64,000 bases of DNA from Opitutaceae bacterium EW11 (GTDB taxonomy: Bacteria; Verrucomicrobiota; Verrucomicrobiia; Opitutales; Opitutaceae), in NCBI GenBank assembly GCA_003054665.1, contig QAYY01000020.1, positions 62,001-126,000 of the forward strand, read 5' to 3'. Below, one piece after another: positions 34,236 through 43,400 of this stretch; within the stretch, counting starts at the first letter, position 1, and every line of letters begins with the position of its first letter. The notes beneath the pieces were generated by a model. It ran no database searches. It worked only from the letters and a program-made list of their open reading frames with translations, and was not told where the DNA came from. The translations under genes were made by a program, and so were the position numbers.

Positions 34236-37200
34236 ATGAAACTCACCGAATTCGCCCTGACGCGTTCCCGGTTCACGCTTTTTGCCGCCGCAGCCGTCAT
34301 GATCGCGGGGCTCGTCGCCTATCTCGATTTCCCCTCGCAAGAGGAGCCGACGCTGCCCGTCCGCGCCGCCGCGGTGGCCGCCTTCCTTCCAGGCATGCCG
34401 ACCCGCGAAATGGAGCAGCTGATCGCGCGTCCGATCGAGGACCGGATCCGTTCGATGCCGGAGCTCAAGAAGCTCACCACCCGCGTTCGCGTGGGACAGG
34501 TGCTCATGACCGTCGAGGTCGACGATCGCTACACCGATATCGCGCCGATCTGGCAACGCCTGCGGGCCCGCATGAACGACCTCGCGCCGACGCTGCCGAC
34601 GGGAACCGTCGGTCCGATGGTCGATGACGAATACGGACGCGTCGCCGTCGCCTCGATCGCGTTGACCGCCCCGGGACTCACCGCCTCGGAACTCCGTCGC
34701 GAGGCCCGAAAACTGCGCGATGGACTCTTCCAGCTGAGTGGCGTGGAGAGTGTGACCTTCCACGGGCTGCCCGAAGAGGCGCTCTATCTCGAGAGCCGGG
34801 GCAACAACCTCCAACAGGTCGGCCTGACCCTCCAGGCGCTCGCGGCGAACCTCCAGCGCCAGAACGTGGTGATCCCCGGCGGAGAAATCCGCCTCGGCAC
34901 ACTCGCGGCGCCGGTGAACCCGACCGGCGATCTTCGCTCGCTGGACGAACTCCGTCGGCTCCCCATCTCGCTGCCGGATGGAAAATCCGTTCCGCTGGGA
35001 GAACTCGTCGAGGTGCGACGTTCGCTTCTGGACCCGCCGTCGACCGTCGTGATGCACAACGGCGAACGGGCCGTCGTCCTTGCGGTTTCGATGCGCGACG
35101 GGCTCAACGTGATTTCCTTCGGCAACGCGCTCCGCGAACTCACGGCCAGGCTCGCCCAGGAGCTTCCCGCCGGAGCGAAAGCCGACTTCGTCACCTTCCA
35201 GGCCGACGTCGTGGCGAAGGACATGGCGAACACGAAACGGGTTTTCTACGAAACGCTCGTGATCGTGATGGTGGTGGTGATCGCGTTCGTTGGCTGGCGG
35301 GCCGGCTGGATCGTCGGCGTCACCGTGCCGCTGACGATGCTCAGCTCGCTGCTGATCATGGGCTACTTCGGTCTGACGCTGAACAACGTCACGCTCGCGG
35401 CGCTGATCATTTCCCTCGGGCTCCTGGTGGACAACGGCATCGTGCTGATCGAGGACGTGCTGCGCAGGCTCGCCGCCGGCGAGGAGCGCAAGAGCGCGTG
35501 TATCGCCGCCGGCCGTACGCTGGCCGTGCCGCTGCTCACCGCGACGCTCGCGTGCATCGCGGCGTTCCTCCCGCTGATGCTGGTGAAAAACGCCACCGGC
35601 GAATACACGCGGAATCTCTCGTGGGTGATGACGATCACGCTGCTCGCCTCGTGGGTGCTCTCCCTGATGATCGTTCCGCTTCTGGCGTACTACTTCGCCA
35701 AGGTGCCGGCCGGACACGCGCACCAGGAAAGCGACGAGGCGTACGCCACGCCCTTCTACCGGAAGGTTCGCCGCGTGATCGAATGGGTGCAGGGGCATCG
35801 CGGACCGTACGTGGCGGCGATGATCGTGCTCTTCGGCGCCGCCGCCGTGCTGGCGCGTTGGATACCGGCGGCGTTCCTGGCCGAGTCGAATCGCCGGCAG
35901 GTGCAGCTCTTCTGGGACCTGCCCGTCGGCACGGGCTCGGACACGACGGAGGAGACGGCACGTGAGCTGTCCGCCTGGCTGCGGGACGGCGCCGCGCGCT
36001 GGCACCTGCACGACGAGGTCACCTTCATCGGCGACGGCGGCCCTCGGTTTGTGCTCTCGATCAATCCCCCCGACAGCGTGCCGCACGCCGGATTCACCCT
36101 GCTCAATTTCGAGCCGAAGGGGGACCTCGACACGGCCGTGGCCGATCTGCGCCGCGGGCTAGCCGAAAGGTTCCCCGGAGTCAGGGCCCGCCTCTCGAGA
36201 TTCAGCTTCGGAACCTACGAGGCAGGGACGCTCATATACCGTATCAGCGGGCCGGATATCAAAACCCTGCGCGATCTCGCCGGGCGCTACGAGTCGGCCC
36301 TGCTCGCGATCCCAGGAACGCTGGATGTGCGCAACGACTGGGATCCGGACCTGCTGCGCGCCTCCGTGGCGATCGATCAGGTCAAGGCCCGGACCGCGGG
36401 CGTGTCGACGACCGACGTCGCGGTGACGCTGCAGTCGATCCTCGGCGGCGACGCGGTCTCCCAATTCCGGGAAGAGGATCGCTCGCTGCCGATCTTGTGG
36501 CGCGCCGACGCGGCGAATCGCGGCAAGCCGGAGAACTTGGAGGCCGTGCTCGTGGCCTCCGAGCGCGGGACGGCCGTGCCGCTCGGCTCGATCGCCCGGA
36601 TCGACTGGCTTCCGGAGCCGGGGCTGATCCAGCGGCGCAACTTGGAGCGGACGATCTCCGTGATCGGCCGTTGCCCCGGAATGTCGGCCGACACGCTCGC
36701 GGCGGAAGCCGCGCCGAGCATGGGAAAGATCCAGCTGCCCGCGGGATATCGCGTCGCGATCGGCGGGGAGATTGAGGAATCCAACGAAGCGAACCAGGCG
36801 ATCTCGGGCTACCTGCCCCTCGCGGGCCTGCTGCTCGCCGGCGTGTTCGTCTGGCAGTTCAACTCCCTGCGCAAACTGGCGATCATCGCGGCAAGCGTGC
36901 CCTTCTGCTTCATCGGCGTCGTCACGGCGATGCTGCTGATGCACGGCAAATTCGACTTCATGGCGTCGCTCGGGCTGCTGGCGTTGGCCGGCATCATCGT
37001 CAGCAACGCCGTGCTCCTGCTGGAGCGAATCGAGGAGGAGCGAGCGGAAGGGAAACCCGCCGAGGAGGCCGTGATTCTGGCCTGTCTCAAACGGCTGCGC
37101 CCGATCCTCATGACGAAGCTGGTCTGCATCCTCGGCTTGCTCCCGCTCTATCTATTCGGCGGCGCTCTCTGGGAAAACCTCGCCGTGACGATCATCGGCG

Positions 37201-37301
37201 GCCTCGCCGTCGGCACCCTCATCACCCTCGGCCTCGTGCCTGCGCTCTACCGCTGGCTGTTCCTCGGTCGCAAGCACGTGTCCCCCGTCACATCCACATG
37301 A
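34236..37301 (+). CDS. RND efflux transporter permease (AcrB/CzcA superfamily)
   Basis: 1021 residues, full length for the family. The first membrane helix (FTLFAAAAVMIAGLVAYLDF) is followed by a porter domain, helices 2-6 with the proton-relay aspartate in 'LGLLVDNGIVLIEDVLRRLA', a second porter domain and helices 7-12 ('YLPLAGLLLAGVFVWQF', 'FMASLGLLALAGIIVSNAVL', 'RPILMTKLVCILGLLPLYLF'). It uses the proton gradient to expel hydrophobic or amphiphilic compounds through the partner channel. The stop overlaps the start of the outer-membrane gene by four bases (ATGA at 37298). Substrate class is not certain; heavy-metal RND signature residues are not evident. Confidence 0.94.
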   Translation: MKLTEFALTRSRFTLFAAAAVMIAGLVAYLDFPSQEEPTLPVRAAAVAAFLPGMPTREMEQLIARPIEDRIRSMPELKKLTTRVRVGQVLMTVEVDDRYTDIAPIWQRLRARMNDLAPTLPTGTVGPMVDDEYGRVAVASIALTAPGLTASELRREARKLRDGLFQLSGVESVTFHGLPEEALYLESRGNNLQQVGLTLQALAANLQRQNVVIPGGEIRLGTLAAPVNPTGDLRSLDELRRLPISLPDGKSVPLGELVEVRRSLLDPPSTVVMHNGERAVVLAVSMRDGLNVISFGNALRELTARLAQELPAGAKADFVTFQADVVAKDMANTKRVFYETLVIVMVVVIAFVGWRAGWIVGVTVPLTMLSSLLIMGYFGLTLNNVTLAALIISLGLLVDNGIVLIEDVLRRLAAGEERKSACIAAGRTLAVPLLTATLACIAAFLPLMLVKNATGEYTRNLSWVMTITLLASWVLSLMIVPLLAYYFAKVPAGHAHQESDEAYATPFYRKVRRVIEWVQGHRGPYVAAMIVLFGAAAVLARWIPAAFLAESNRRQVQLFWDLPVGTGSDTTEETARELSAWLRDGAARWHLHDEVTFIGDGGPRFVLSINPPDSVPHAGFTLLNFEPKGDLDTAVADLRRGLAERFPGVRARLSRFSFGTYEAGTLIYRISGPDIKTLRDLAGRYESALLAIPGTLDVRNDWDPDLLRASVAIDQVKARTAGVSTTDVAVTLQSILGGDAVSQFREEDRSLPILWRADAANRGKPENLEAVLVASERGTAVPLGSIARIDWLPEPGLIQRRNLERTISVIGRCPGMSADTLAAEAAPSMGKIQLPAGYRVAIGGEIEESNEANQAISGYLPLAGLLLAGVFVWQFNSLRKLAIIAASVPFCFIGVVTAMLLMHGKFDFMASLGLLALAGIIVSNAVLLLERIEEERAEGKPAEEAVILACLKRLRPILMTKLVCILGLLPLYLFGGALWENLAVTIIGGLAVGTLITLGLVPALYRWLFLGRKHVSPVTST

Positions 37302-38701
37302 ACCCATCGTTCCCCTTGCACCTTTCCCTCGCCGTCGCTCTTCAAGCCGTGGTCCTACTCGCAGGTTGCGCGGTCGGCCCGGATTACCGGCAGCCCAAGC
37401 TCCCTGGGAAACCCGCGGAGCGGCGCGCGGTCGCCTCGAAGCCTCGTCCTGCCGATACGAATACGCCGTCCTGGTGGCAGGCCGCCGGCAATCCGGAGCT
37501 GGCCCGACTCGTCGAGCGCAGTCTCGCCGACAACCGCGATCTGCGCGTCGCGTTCGCCCGGCTCGAGGAATCCCGCGCGCTGCGGCGCGAGGCGCGGGCG
37601 AGCCTCTGGCCGGCAGGATCGGTTTCGGCGGGCTACCGGCGCCAACTCGACAGCACGGTCCTCTTCAAGGGAGTCCCGCGGGACCTCCGCGACCAGAAGG
37701 TTTTCGACGTCGGCGTCGACGCGGCCTGGGAGCTCGATCTTTTCGGCCGCGTGCGGCGCTCGATCGAAGCCGGGAGCGCATCGGTCGACGCCGCCGAGGC
37801 TGACTTCGCGCAGCTGCGCCTGCTGATCGCGGCAGAGACCGCGCGGGCCTTCGTGGAATACCGGGCGGCCCGGACGCTTCTCGATCTTCGTCAGTGTCAG
37901 CTCTCGGCGGCGGAAAAGATGCTCGCCGTCCTCGAGCATCAGGTCGCGGAGGGAAAGATCGGACGCGAGCAGCTTGCCTCAAGCGAGCAGGACGTCGCGA
38001 CTTTGAAAAGCGCCGCCGGCGAACTGCGGCTAGCCGAGCGCGGAGCCCGGAATCGACTCGGAGTGCTCTCCGGGGACGGCGAAGTGTCGCTGTCTTCAGA
38101 CGGCGCTCCGGTGGGTCTGCCGGCCCCCATGCTGACGTCCGATCCGATTCAGCTCATGGCGGGGCGGCCGGACGTGCAGGCAGCGGAGCGCCGTCTCGCG
38201 GCGAGCACGGCGGCGATCGGCGTCGCCCGTGCCGACTATTTTCCCACGGTGAGCCTGGTCGGAAGAGTCGGAGCGGAGGCCAACCGCCTCGGCGACCTCA
38301 CTTCGGCGGATGCCAACTTCTTCTCCTTTGGCCCGCGCCTCACCTGGGATCTGCTGAATCTGCATCGGGTGCAGGCACGCGTCCGAGCCTCGGAAGCCCG
38401 TGCCCGGGAAGCGCTGGCGGCATGGGAGCAGACCGTCCTGCTCGCGCTGGAGGAAATCGACAACGCGCTGGCCCGCAGCGGAGAATCCACAGCCCGGCTA
38501 CAGGAACGCACCCGCGCCGCGCTCGCCGCCGCCGAAGCGTCCCGGATCGTGCAGGACCGATTCGCCGAAGGGCTGGCCGGCCCGCTGGAAGCGCTCGGAG
38601 CCGAAAGCGCGGCGCTGGGAGCGCAGGCGGAGCGGGTTCGCGTCGAGGCGGAACTCGCCATGAGCCGGATCGCGCTGCAACAATCCGTGGCCGCCCGATA
38701 A
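37298..38701 (+). CDS. NodT-family outer-membrane efflux lipoprotein
   Basis: 467 residues. The signal peptide ends in lipobox 'LLAGC' (Cys24), followed by the family opening 'AVGPDYRQP'. Two OEP repeats of long amphipathic helices follow ('WWQAAGNPELARLVERSLAD', 'LFGRVRRSIEAGSASVDAAE', 'VQAAERRLAASTAAIGVARA', 'TWDLLNLHRVQARVRASEAR'), as in TolC/OprM trimers. It completes the tripartite efflux complex. It overlaps the permease stop and precedes the sensor kinase by 15 bases, so the regulator genes are probably on the same transcript. Confidence 0.94.
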   Translation: MNPSFPLHLSLAVALQAVVLLAGCAVGPDYRQPKLPGKPAERRAVASKPRPADTNTPSWWQAAGNPELARLVERSLADNRDLRVAFARLEESRALRREARASLWPAGSVSAGYRRQLDSTVLFKGVPRDLRDQKVFDVGVDAAWELDLFGRVRRSIEAGSASVDAAEADFAQLRLLIAAETARAFVEYRAARTLLDLRQCQLSAAEKMLAVLEHQVAEGKIGREQLASSEQDVATLKSAAGELRLAERGARNRLGVLSGDGEVSLSSDGAPVGLPAPMLTSDPIQLMAGRPDVQAAERRLAASTAAIGVARADYFPTVSLVGRVGAEANRLGDLTSADANFFSFGPRLTWDLLNLHRVQARVRASEARAREALAAWEQTVLLALEEIDNALARSGESTARLQERTRAALAAAEASRIVQDRFAEGLAGPLEALGAESAALGAQAERVRVEAELAMSRIALQQSVAAR

Positions 38702-38716
38702 CGGGCGCTGCGCTTC

Positions 38717-39868
38717 ATGACCCTGCAATCGCTCCAGTTGTCGTCACCGATCGAATACTACAATCGGCGACGTCGGTGGGTGGGTTCGCGGCCCTACTGG
38801 CTCTGCCAGCTGGCCGGCTGGGGCGGCCTGTCCGTGCTGCTGCTGGGCCCCATGCCGTTCCGGGTCGGAGTATCGGCTTCGGCCGCCGCAGCCGTCGCGA
38901 CGTTTGTCGTCAGCGGCGCGCTGCTGACCCATTTCCTTCGCCTGGCGCTGATCGGAATCCTGCAGCAGCCGGTGACCTGGCTTCGTCTCGCCGCCAAAGT
39001 GCTCCCGCTGGTGCTGGTCGTCGCGGTCCTCCATGCCCTCGCGCAAACCGCGGCCGCGAGAACCGTCCTGCCGCACGACGTCGTTTTCCTCACTTCGATG
39101 CCGGCTCACGATCCCCTGCTGTTCACCCTGCTGGACATGGGCTCGCTGTCGCTGGGTTTGTTCACGACCTGGACGGGAGCCTACCTTGGACTGCGCATCT
39201 ACCGCCGTTTTCAGGAAGCCCGGATCGAGCGCCTGCAGATGACAACCCACCTTCAGGAGGCGGCCTGGCAGACGCTGCGCGCGCAGCTCAATCCCCACCT
39301 GCTCTTCAACAGCCTGAATTCGATCCGGGCGTTGATCCACCGCGACAATCCGGCGCCCCGCGAAGCCATCATTCATCTTTCGGACCTCCTCCGCACGACC
39401 CTCGCGTTGAAGGACGACGCACTGGTTCCGCTCGAGCGTGAACTGGAGACCGTGGATAGTTATCTCGCCTTGGAGCGCCTGCGGTTCGAACAACGCCTGC
39501 AGGTGATCCGAACGGTGGATACGGATGCCCTGAACTGGCTCGTGCCGCCGTTCATGGTGCAGATTCTCGTGGAGAACGCGGTGAAGTACGGAGTCGCTCC
39601 CTACGAGAGCGGCGGCCCCGTCGGTCTCACCGCCAGGGTAGAGGGCGGGAAACTCGTCGTGGAGGTGGCTAACAACGGCGAGATCGGCCGCGTCAAATCC
39701 CACCATTCGACGGGACTCGGCCTGAACAACGTGCGGTCGCGGCTCGCCCTGGCCTTCGGCGCGGAGGCTCAGCTCACGTTGACGAATCTCGAGGGCAACA
39801 AGGTCCTGGCCCGCGCCGTGATCCCGCGTGCGCGCCAGCCGGAGGCACAGCGCCCGGTTTACCCATGA
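38717..39868 (+). CDS. LytS/YehU-type sensor histidine kinase, efflux-operon linked
   Basis: 383 residues. Four hydrophobic helices fill residues 20-175 ('YWLCQLAGWGGLSVLLL', 'AAAVATFVVSGALLTHFLRL', 'VLPLVLVVAVLHALAQT'). The His_kinase (PF06580) motif then carries the phospho-accepting His in 'LRAQLNPHLLFNSLNSIRAL', and a HATPase_c domain with 'PPFMVQILVENAVKYG' and 'GLGLNNVRSRLALAFG'. It signals to the response regulator whose start overlaps its stop (ATGA at 39865). Position directly behind the RND genes suggests it senses stress relevant to efflux. No periplasmic loop is large, so the signal is probably membrane-embedded. Confidence 0.92.
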   Translation: MTLQSLQLSSPIEYYNRRRRWVGSRPYWLCQLAGWGGLSVLLLGPMPFRVGVSASAAAAVATFVVSGALLTHFLRLALIGILQQPVTWLRLAAKVLPLVLVVAVLHALAQTAAARTVLPHDVVFLTSMPAHDPLLFTLLDMGSLSLGLFTTWTGAYLGLRIYRRFQEARIERLQMTTHLQEAAWQTLRAQLNPHLLFNSLNSIRALIHRDNPAPREAIIHLSDLLRTTLALKDDALVPLERELETVDSYLALERLRFEQRLQVIRTVDTDALNWLVPPFMVQILVENAVKYGVAPYESGGPVGLTARVEGGKLVVEVANNGEIGRVKSHHSTGLGLNNVRSRLALAFGAEAQLTLTNLEGNKVLARAVIPRARQPEAQRPVYP

Positions 39869-40608
39869 ATGCGGTCATTGTTGACGACGAAAGACTCGCC
39901 CGCGAAGAGCTTCGGGCCCTGCTCAACGGCTTCGACGACGTGAAGATCGTCGGGGAGGCGGCCAACGCCACCGAAGCGATCGCGTTGCTCGCCGAGGTCA
40001 CCGCCGACGTGCTGTTTCTCGACATCGAGATGCCGGGCTGCACGGGCTTCGAACTGCTTTCCGCCCTGCCCCGCTCTCCGCGCGAGGTGGTGTTCGTGAC
40101 CGCCTACGACGAGTTCGCGCTGCGGGCCTTCAGCGTCAACGCGGTCGACTACCTGCTCAAACCCGTGAAGCCGCTGCGGCTCGCCGACACGATCAAGCGC
40201 CTGCGCGAACGGCTGCGTTTCCCCGAGGGCGACGAGCCGGCCGGCGAGGAGGGTCCGGTAAACAACGCGCCACTGCGGGAGGACGATCAGTTTTTCGTCC
40301 GCGAGGGGGACCGTTGCTGGTTCATTCCCGTGCGTTCGCTCATCCTTATGGAGGCCGACGGCGGCCACACGCGGGTGCACTTCCCCGACGGGAAACCGCT
40401 CGTGCATCGCACGCTGGCGGCGCTCGAGGAGCGGTTGCCCAAGTCGCTTTTCCTCCGCGCGAATCGCGGTCAGGTCGTCAACCGTCTCTACATCCAGAGC
40501 ATGGAGCCCTGGTTCAGCGGCAGCCTGAAAGTGAAGCTCAAGAACGGGCTGGAAGTGGAATTCTCGCGGCGGCAGGCGCAGGCGCTGCGCGAGAACCTCG
40601 GGTTGTAA
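39865..40608 (+). CDS. LytTR-family response regulator, efflux-operon linked
   Basis: 247 residues. The receiver domain (1-120) has 'AVIVDDERLAREELRALL', phospho-acceptor Asp in 'VLFLDIEMPGCTGFELL', and the switch Thr/Lys in 'VFVTAYDEFALRAF' and 'YLLKPVKPLRL'. The LytTR DNA-binding domain (about 145-245) has 'RCWFIPVRSLILMEADGGHT', 'VHRTLAALEERLP' and 'FLRANRGQVVNRLYI'. It is coupled by a four-base overlap to its kinase. LytTR regulators bind direct-repeat promoters; a candidate site could not be assigned by eye upstream of 33072. Confidence 0.93.
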   Translation: MNAVIVDDERLAREELRALLNGFDDVKIVGEAANATEAIALLAEVTADVLFLDIEMPGCTGFELLSALPRSPREVVFVTAYDEFALRAFSVNAVDYLLKPVKPLRLADTIKRLRERLRFPEGDEPAGEEGPVNNAPLREDDQFFVREGDRCWFIPVRSLILMEADGGHTRVHFPDGKPLVHRTLAALEERLPKSLFLRANRGQVVNRLYIQSMEPWFSGSLKVKLKNGLEVEFSRRQAQALRENLGL

Positions 40609-41095
40609 CGACCGGGCCAGGGCGCCCGCAACGCAGAGCGAGTCAGAGGACGCAACCGCCGTTGCCGTTGGCCGCGCATCCCGACCGCAAACCGGCCGGA
40701 ATCGCCGCTGACAGACATCGCCGTGTGTCCCTGTTGCGAGGGCGTAGTGATGGAGCATGCGCTCATCGTGCCCAGCCCTCGCCATCCGCACTCGCCCGCG
40801 CGGCGCCGCACGACACGACCGACGGCTCATGGGAGCGCGAAAACCGGCGGGATCTCGCCTCGAAGTCGCGGAGGGCTCGCCATGATGGTTCCCCTCATCG
40901 TCCTCGCTGCGTTCGTTATCGTGGTCGCTCTCGACACGTCCGACTTGGAGGAGTGAAGCGTCGCCCCGAACAGCGGAGCGCGTGATCCCCGTCACTGCAC
41001 CCCTTCCTCCGCGCGGAATCGTAACCTGCGCCTCTCACAACAACGTTGCCAGCGAGCACAATCGGCGGATGGTGCGGGCATCCCTCAACCCCTGA
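40609..41095. other. 487-base intergenic region with a candidate microprotein
   Basis: The largest gap in the window lies between the response regulator and the endonuclease/phosphatase gene. Apart from the short reading frame at 40882-40956, I see no RNA gene, long inverted repeat or terminator with a T-run. Confidence 0.5.
40882..40956 (+). CDS. Candidate 24-residue single-span membrane peptide
   Basis: A 25-codon frame starting ATGATG encodes a hydrophobic helix (MVPLIVLAAFVIVVA) followed by an acidic tail (LDTSDLEE). A good ribosome site, CGGAGGG at 40869-40875, lies six bases upstream of the ATG; most genes in this window lack one this clear. The charge pattern fits a single-pass membrane peptide. 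It is not homologous to anything I recognise, and so short a frame could be chance. Confidence 0.35.
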   Translation: MMVPLIVLAAFVIVVALDTSDLEE

Positions 41096-41953
41096 ATGCC
41101 CATGTCGCCTCGCCTGTTTTGGTTCGCCGTTCTTTCCGCTCTCGCGCTCGCCGGGGCTGTCCGCGCGGAGCCGACCGCGCTCACGGTCATGACCTACAAT
41201 CTTCGTTTCGCCAGTGAAACGCCGCCCAACGCGTGGCCGGCACGGCGGCCGCTGGTCCGCGATGTGGTTCGGCGCCTCGCGCCGGACGTGCTCGGCACCC
41301 AGGAAGGGTTGTACCCACAACTCAAGGACATCGCGGCGGATCTGCCCGGCTATGCCTGGATAGGGCTCGGCCGCGAGGGCGGCAGCCGCGGGGAATTCAT
41401 GGCGGTCTTCTACCGCACCGATCGCCTGGAGCCGGTGGCGTTCGATCATTTCTGGCTCTCCGACACCCCCGAGACGATCGGCTCCGCAACCTGGGGCAAT
41501 CGCTACAAACGCATGGTCACCTGGGTTCGCTTCCGTGTGCGCGACTCCGGCGCGGAGTTTTATTTCTGGAACACGCACTTCGACCACGAGGTGCCGCTTG
41601 CTCGGGAGAAGAGCGCGGCCCTGCTGAAACGCCGCGTCGCGGAGGTCGCCGGCAGCACGCCCGTACTCCTGGTCGGAGACTTCAACTCCCCGGCCGGAGA
41701 GAATCCCGCGTATTCGCTGCTCACCGACGGGGACTTCTTCCAGGATGCGTGGACTCGCGCGCAGCACCGCACTGGAGAAGGGCTGGGGACCTTCAACGAT
41801 TTCGGAAAGACGCCCCAGGGCGGTACGCGGATCGACTGGATTCTCTTCCGAGGCCCCTGGGAGTCGGAATCGGCGGAAATCGCCACCGACAAAACGGGCA
41901 CACAGTATCCCAGCGACCACTACCCGGTCGCAGCCAGACTGCGGTTGCGCTGA
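41096..41953 (+). CDS. Endonuclease/exonuclease/phosphatase family protein, secreted
   Basis: 285 residues with a signal peptide (FWFAVLSALALAGAVRAEP). The EEP fold is evident: 'LTVMTYNLRFAS', the metal-binding Glu in 'VLGTQEGLYPQLKDI', 'FYFWNTHFDHE', 'VLLVGDFNSPAGENPAY', 'TRIDWILFRG' and the terminal His in 'YPSDHYPVAARLRL'. Periplasmic or secreted relatives cleave phosphodiesters of sugars, inositol phosphates or nucleic acids; the exact substrate is open. ATG 41096 is followed by an in-frame ATG at 41102. It is followed by a lectin-like secreted protein on the same strand. Confidence 0.92.
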   Translation: MPMSPRLFWFAVLSALALAGAVRAEPTALTVMTYNLRFASETPPNAWPARRPLVRDVVRRLAPDVLGTQEGLYPQLKDIAADLPGYAWIGLGREGGSRGEFMAVFYRTDRLEPVAFDHFWLSDTPETIGSATWGNRYKRMVTWVRFRVRDSGAEFYFWNTHFDHEVPLAREKSAALLKRRVAEVAGSTPVLLVGDFNSPAGENPAYSLLTDGDFFQDAWTRAQHRTGEGLGTFNDFGKTPQGGTRIDWILFRGPWESESAEIATDKTGTQYPSDHYPVAARLRLR

Positions 41954-42148
41954 CGCCGGCGGGCCGTTGCGAAAGCGGCCTTCGGAGCCGTCTGCGTCCG
42001 CGGGGCGGGGCGGATCGTGCCGGAGGCCAGCGCGACGCGGCGCAGAATCGTTCCGGGTTGTGCGGTTTTCGGTCCCGTCCGCAACACGGGGATCCGATCC
42101 GCAACATGCGGCTCGATGCCGGCGGGACCGGATGATTCCAGTGCGGCC

Positions 42149-43327
42149 ATGATCCTCAACCTTCCCCTCCGCGCCCCGCATAACCTGGGACGCTCGATTC
42201 TTCGCCGCGGCCGCCCGAGCGTCGCGTGGCTCGCCGTTTGCCTCATGGGCAGCTCCTGGGCGGCAGCTGAGCCCGCCCCCGTCGCCATTCCCATGACGGC
42301 CGAACACTGGACGGCAAACGGCGACGCCGTTTTCGAGTCCCATCTCGGCACGGAATCGGCGGTGGTCCGGAAAGGCATCCTTGTCGCGAACGGCGTGGCG
42401 TTTCAGGACGGCACGATCGAATTCGACGTCGATCCCTTCGAGTTGGGAGCCGGCGTCGGCTTCCGCAGAAAAGACCCTTCCACCTTCGAGTGCGTTTACC
42501 TGCGCCCCAATCCGATGAAGCCGGGGGCGTCGGACGGCATTCAATATACGCCACAGCTCGGCGGTGCGCTGTTGTGGGATCTCTTTCCCCGGTATCAGTC
42601 GGCGGCCCCGCTGCGCTTGAAACAATGGAATCACATGCGGCTGGTCATCTCGGGCCAGCGGATGGACGTGTACATCAACGGTGCCCAGAACCCCACGCTC
42701 CACGTGGGGCGGCTCGAGGGAGATCTCTCGTCGGGCGAGCTGTTGCTCCAGGGGCCCGCGGCTTTCTCGAACCTCGTCGTGTCGCCGGGCCGGGTCGATA
42801 AGCTCGAGCCGGAGGCGGAAAAAGATCCCACGTGGGATGACGCCGGCCTCGTCCGCCACTGGCAGATCTCGTCCCTCCAGGAGCTGCCCGGAGCGAATGC
42901 ACCCACCGTCCAGGACCTACCTCCGGTTTCGGGCAACTGGAAACCGCTCGAGGCCGAACGCGGCGGGCTGGTGAACGTGAGCCGTGAATACGGTCTTCCC
43001 TTGAAGCGGCCGAACCGCGCGCTCGTCTGGCTCAAGACGACCGTCAAGTCCGACGGCGAGCGTGTTGTCCACACATCGGTCGGCTGGGCGCGGGAGATCT
43101 GGGTCTTCGTCAACGGCCAAGCCGTCTACGCGGACAAGAACCTCTACACGCTGGCGTCCGCGCGAAAGGCCCCGGACGGCCGTTGCTCGCTGGAAAACGG
43201 CTCGTTCGCCCTGCCGCTCCGCGCCGGCGAAAACGAAGTTGTGGTGGCCCTCGCCAACAATTTCTACGGCTGGGGACTCATCTGGCGGATCAACGATCTG
43301 ACGGGGATCGAGCTGCCCAAATGGTGA
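42149..43327 (+). CDS. Secreted concanavalin A-like/galactose-binding-like protein of unknown function
   Basis: 392 residues from ATG 42149, which puts a signal peptide (WLAVCLMGSSWAAA) near the N-terminus; an upstream in-frame ATG at 42017 adds unlikely sequence. Residues about 50-215 resemble a LamG/DUF1080-like jelly-roll ('FQDGTIEFDVDPFELGAGVG', 'FECVYLRPNP', 'WNHMRLVISGQRMDVYINGA'). Residues about 230-390 resemble a galactose-binding-like domain ('REIWVFVNGQAVYADKNLY', 'PLRAGENEVVVALANNFYGW'). No catalytic residues are recognisable, so a carbohydrate-binding role is likeliest. It precedes the second LytS/LytTR pair by 73 bases. Confidence 0.75.
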   Translation: MILNLPLRAPHNLGRSILRRGRPSVAWLAVCLMGSSWAAAEPAPVAIPMTAEHWTANGDAVFESHLGTESAVVRKGILVANGVAFQDGTIEFDVDPFELGAGVGFRRKDPSTFECVYLRPNPMKPGASDGIQYTPQLGGALLWDLFPRYQSAAPLRLKQWNHMRLVISGQRMDVYINGAQNPTLHVGRLEGDLSSGELLLQGPAAFSNLVVSPGRVDKLEPEAEKDPTWDDAGLVRHWQISSLQELPGANAPTVQDLPPVSGNWKPLEAERGGLVNVSREYGLPLKRPNRALVWLKTTVKSDGERVVHTSVGWAREIWVFVNGQAVYADKNLYTLASARKAPDGRCSLENGSFALPLRAGENEVVVALANNFYGWGLIWRINDLTGIELPKW

Positions 43328-43400
43328 GCCCTGCCCGCGAACGCCCGCGCCTCCCGAGTTTCTCTCGTCTGGCTCTTCCAATCCTGCTCGACTGCCGCGC

